A stretch of 25,820 nucleotides of DNA from an uncultured Pelagibacteraceae bacterium. GTDB taxonomy: Bacteria > Pseudomonadota > Alphaproteobacteria > Pelagibacterales > Pelagibacteraceae. The stretch is from assembly GCA_902578175.1 (NCBI GenBank), contig CACHBY010000010.1:1-25820 (forward strand), written 5' to 3'. Position 1 is the first letter of the stretch, and each line of letters opens with the position of its first letter. The notes under the pieces were generated by a model. The model did no database searches, was not told the DNA's origin, and saw nothing but the letters and a program-made list of their open reading frames with translations. Positions 25,780-25,820 of this stretch are shown here, one piece after another. Position numbers and translations under genes: made by a program.

Positions 25780-25820
25780 ATGAAAGATAAAAATTTACCA
25801 CTCGATTATGATAGTAGAAC
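25780..25820 (+). CDS. Possible start of a divergent gene cut by the right edge
   Basis: An ATG at 25780 opens 13 codons without a stop (MKDKNLPLDYDSR), running out of the window. It is divergent from the Sua5 gene, 20 nt away. The stretch is too short to identify. It is listed because the genome leaves almost no DNA unused and the next gene must begin close by. Confidence 0.3.
   Translation, partial: MKDKNLPLDYDSR

Noticed and set aside
25760..25801. Fourteen extra residues on the Sua5 protein from a GTG
   Set aside because: They are aromatic-rich and unlike the family, and the ATG at 25759 begins just before the conserved domain.

Overview
This window looks like a chromosomal segment of a streamlined marine alphaproteobacterium of the SAR11 clade (Candidatus Pelagibacter and relatives). 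The reasons are the very AT-rich sequence, Lys/Asn/Ile-rich proteins, almost no intergenic DNA (the longest non-coding stretch is about 106 nt, between tolB and pal), many start/stop overlaps, and the alphaproteobacterial order yebC-ruvC-tolQRAB-pal-ybgF-tilS-ftsH-glmM. This assignment rests on family knowledge and was not checked against a database. No insertion sequence, prophage, CRISPR array or rRNA was seen.

Region 1 (1-5346, minus strand) is a central-carbon operon read right to left: transketolase (tkt), glyceraldehyde-3-phosphate dehydrogenase (gap), phosphoglycerate kinase (pgk), class I fructose-bisphosphate aldolase, then the start of thiamine-phosphate synthase (thiE), cut by the window edge. 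tkt is broken into two frames at a run of eight A residues. Region 2 (5400-8730, plus strand) holds a small coiled-coil protein, zapA, 5-formyl-THF cyclo-ligase, a YmdB-type phosphoesterase, yebC and a RuvC-fold nuclease. Genes here touch or overlap.

Region 3 (8784-13847, plus strand) is the complete Tol-Pal envelope system: tolQ, tolR, tolA, tolB, pal, ybgF/cpoB. A strong terminator follows pal. Region 4 (13807-21296, plus strand) has tilS, ftsH, folP, glmM, thiD and purA: tRNA-Ile modification, membrane proteolysis, folate, peptidoglycan precursor, thiamin and purine synthesis. A candidate heat-shock promoter sits directly before ftsH.

Region 5 (21293-25759, minus strand) is read right to left: a Sua5/TsaC threonylcarbamoyl-AMP synthase, an ABC-2 exporter (ATPase and permease), rluD, and rpoH (heat-shock sigma factor). 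A plus-strand tRNA-Arg(TCG) lies inside this minus-strand run, between the permease and rluD. A possible plus-strand gene begins at the right edge.

The content is overwhelmingly housekeeping, and I do not see a convincing new multi-gene system. The points most worth a second look are: the phage-type RuvC occupying the ruvCAB slot without ruvA, ruvB or ybgC; the tkt frameshift; the heat-shock-like, nearly leaderless ftsH promoter in the same window as rpoH; the purA/rpoH stop codons sharing one TTAA; and the GAPDH cofactor site lacking its usual Asp.
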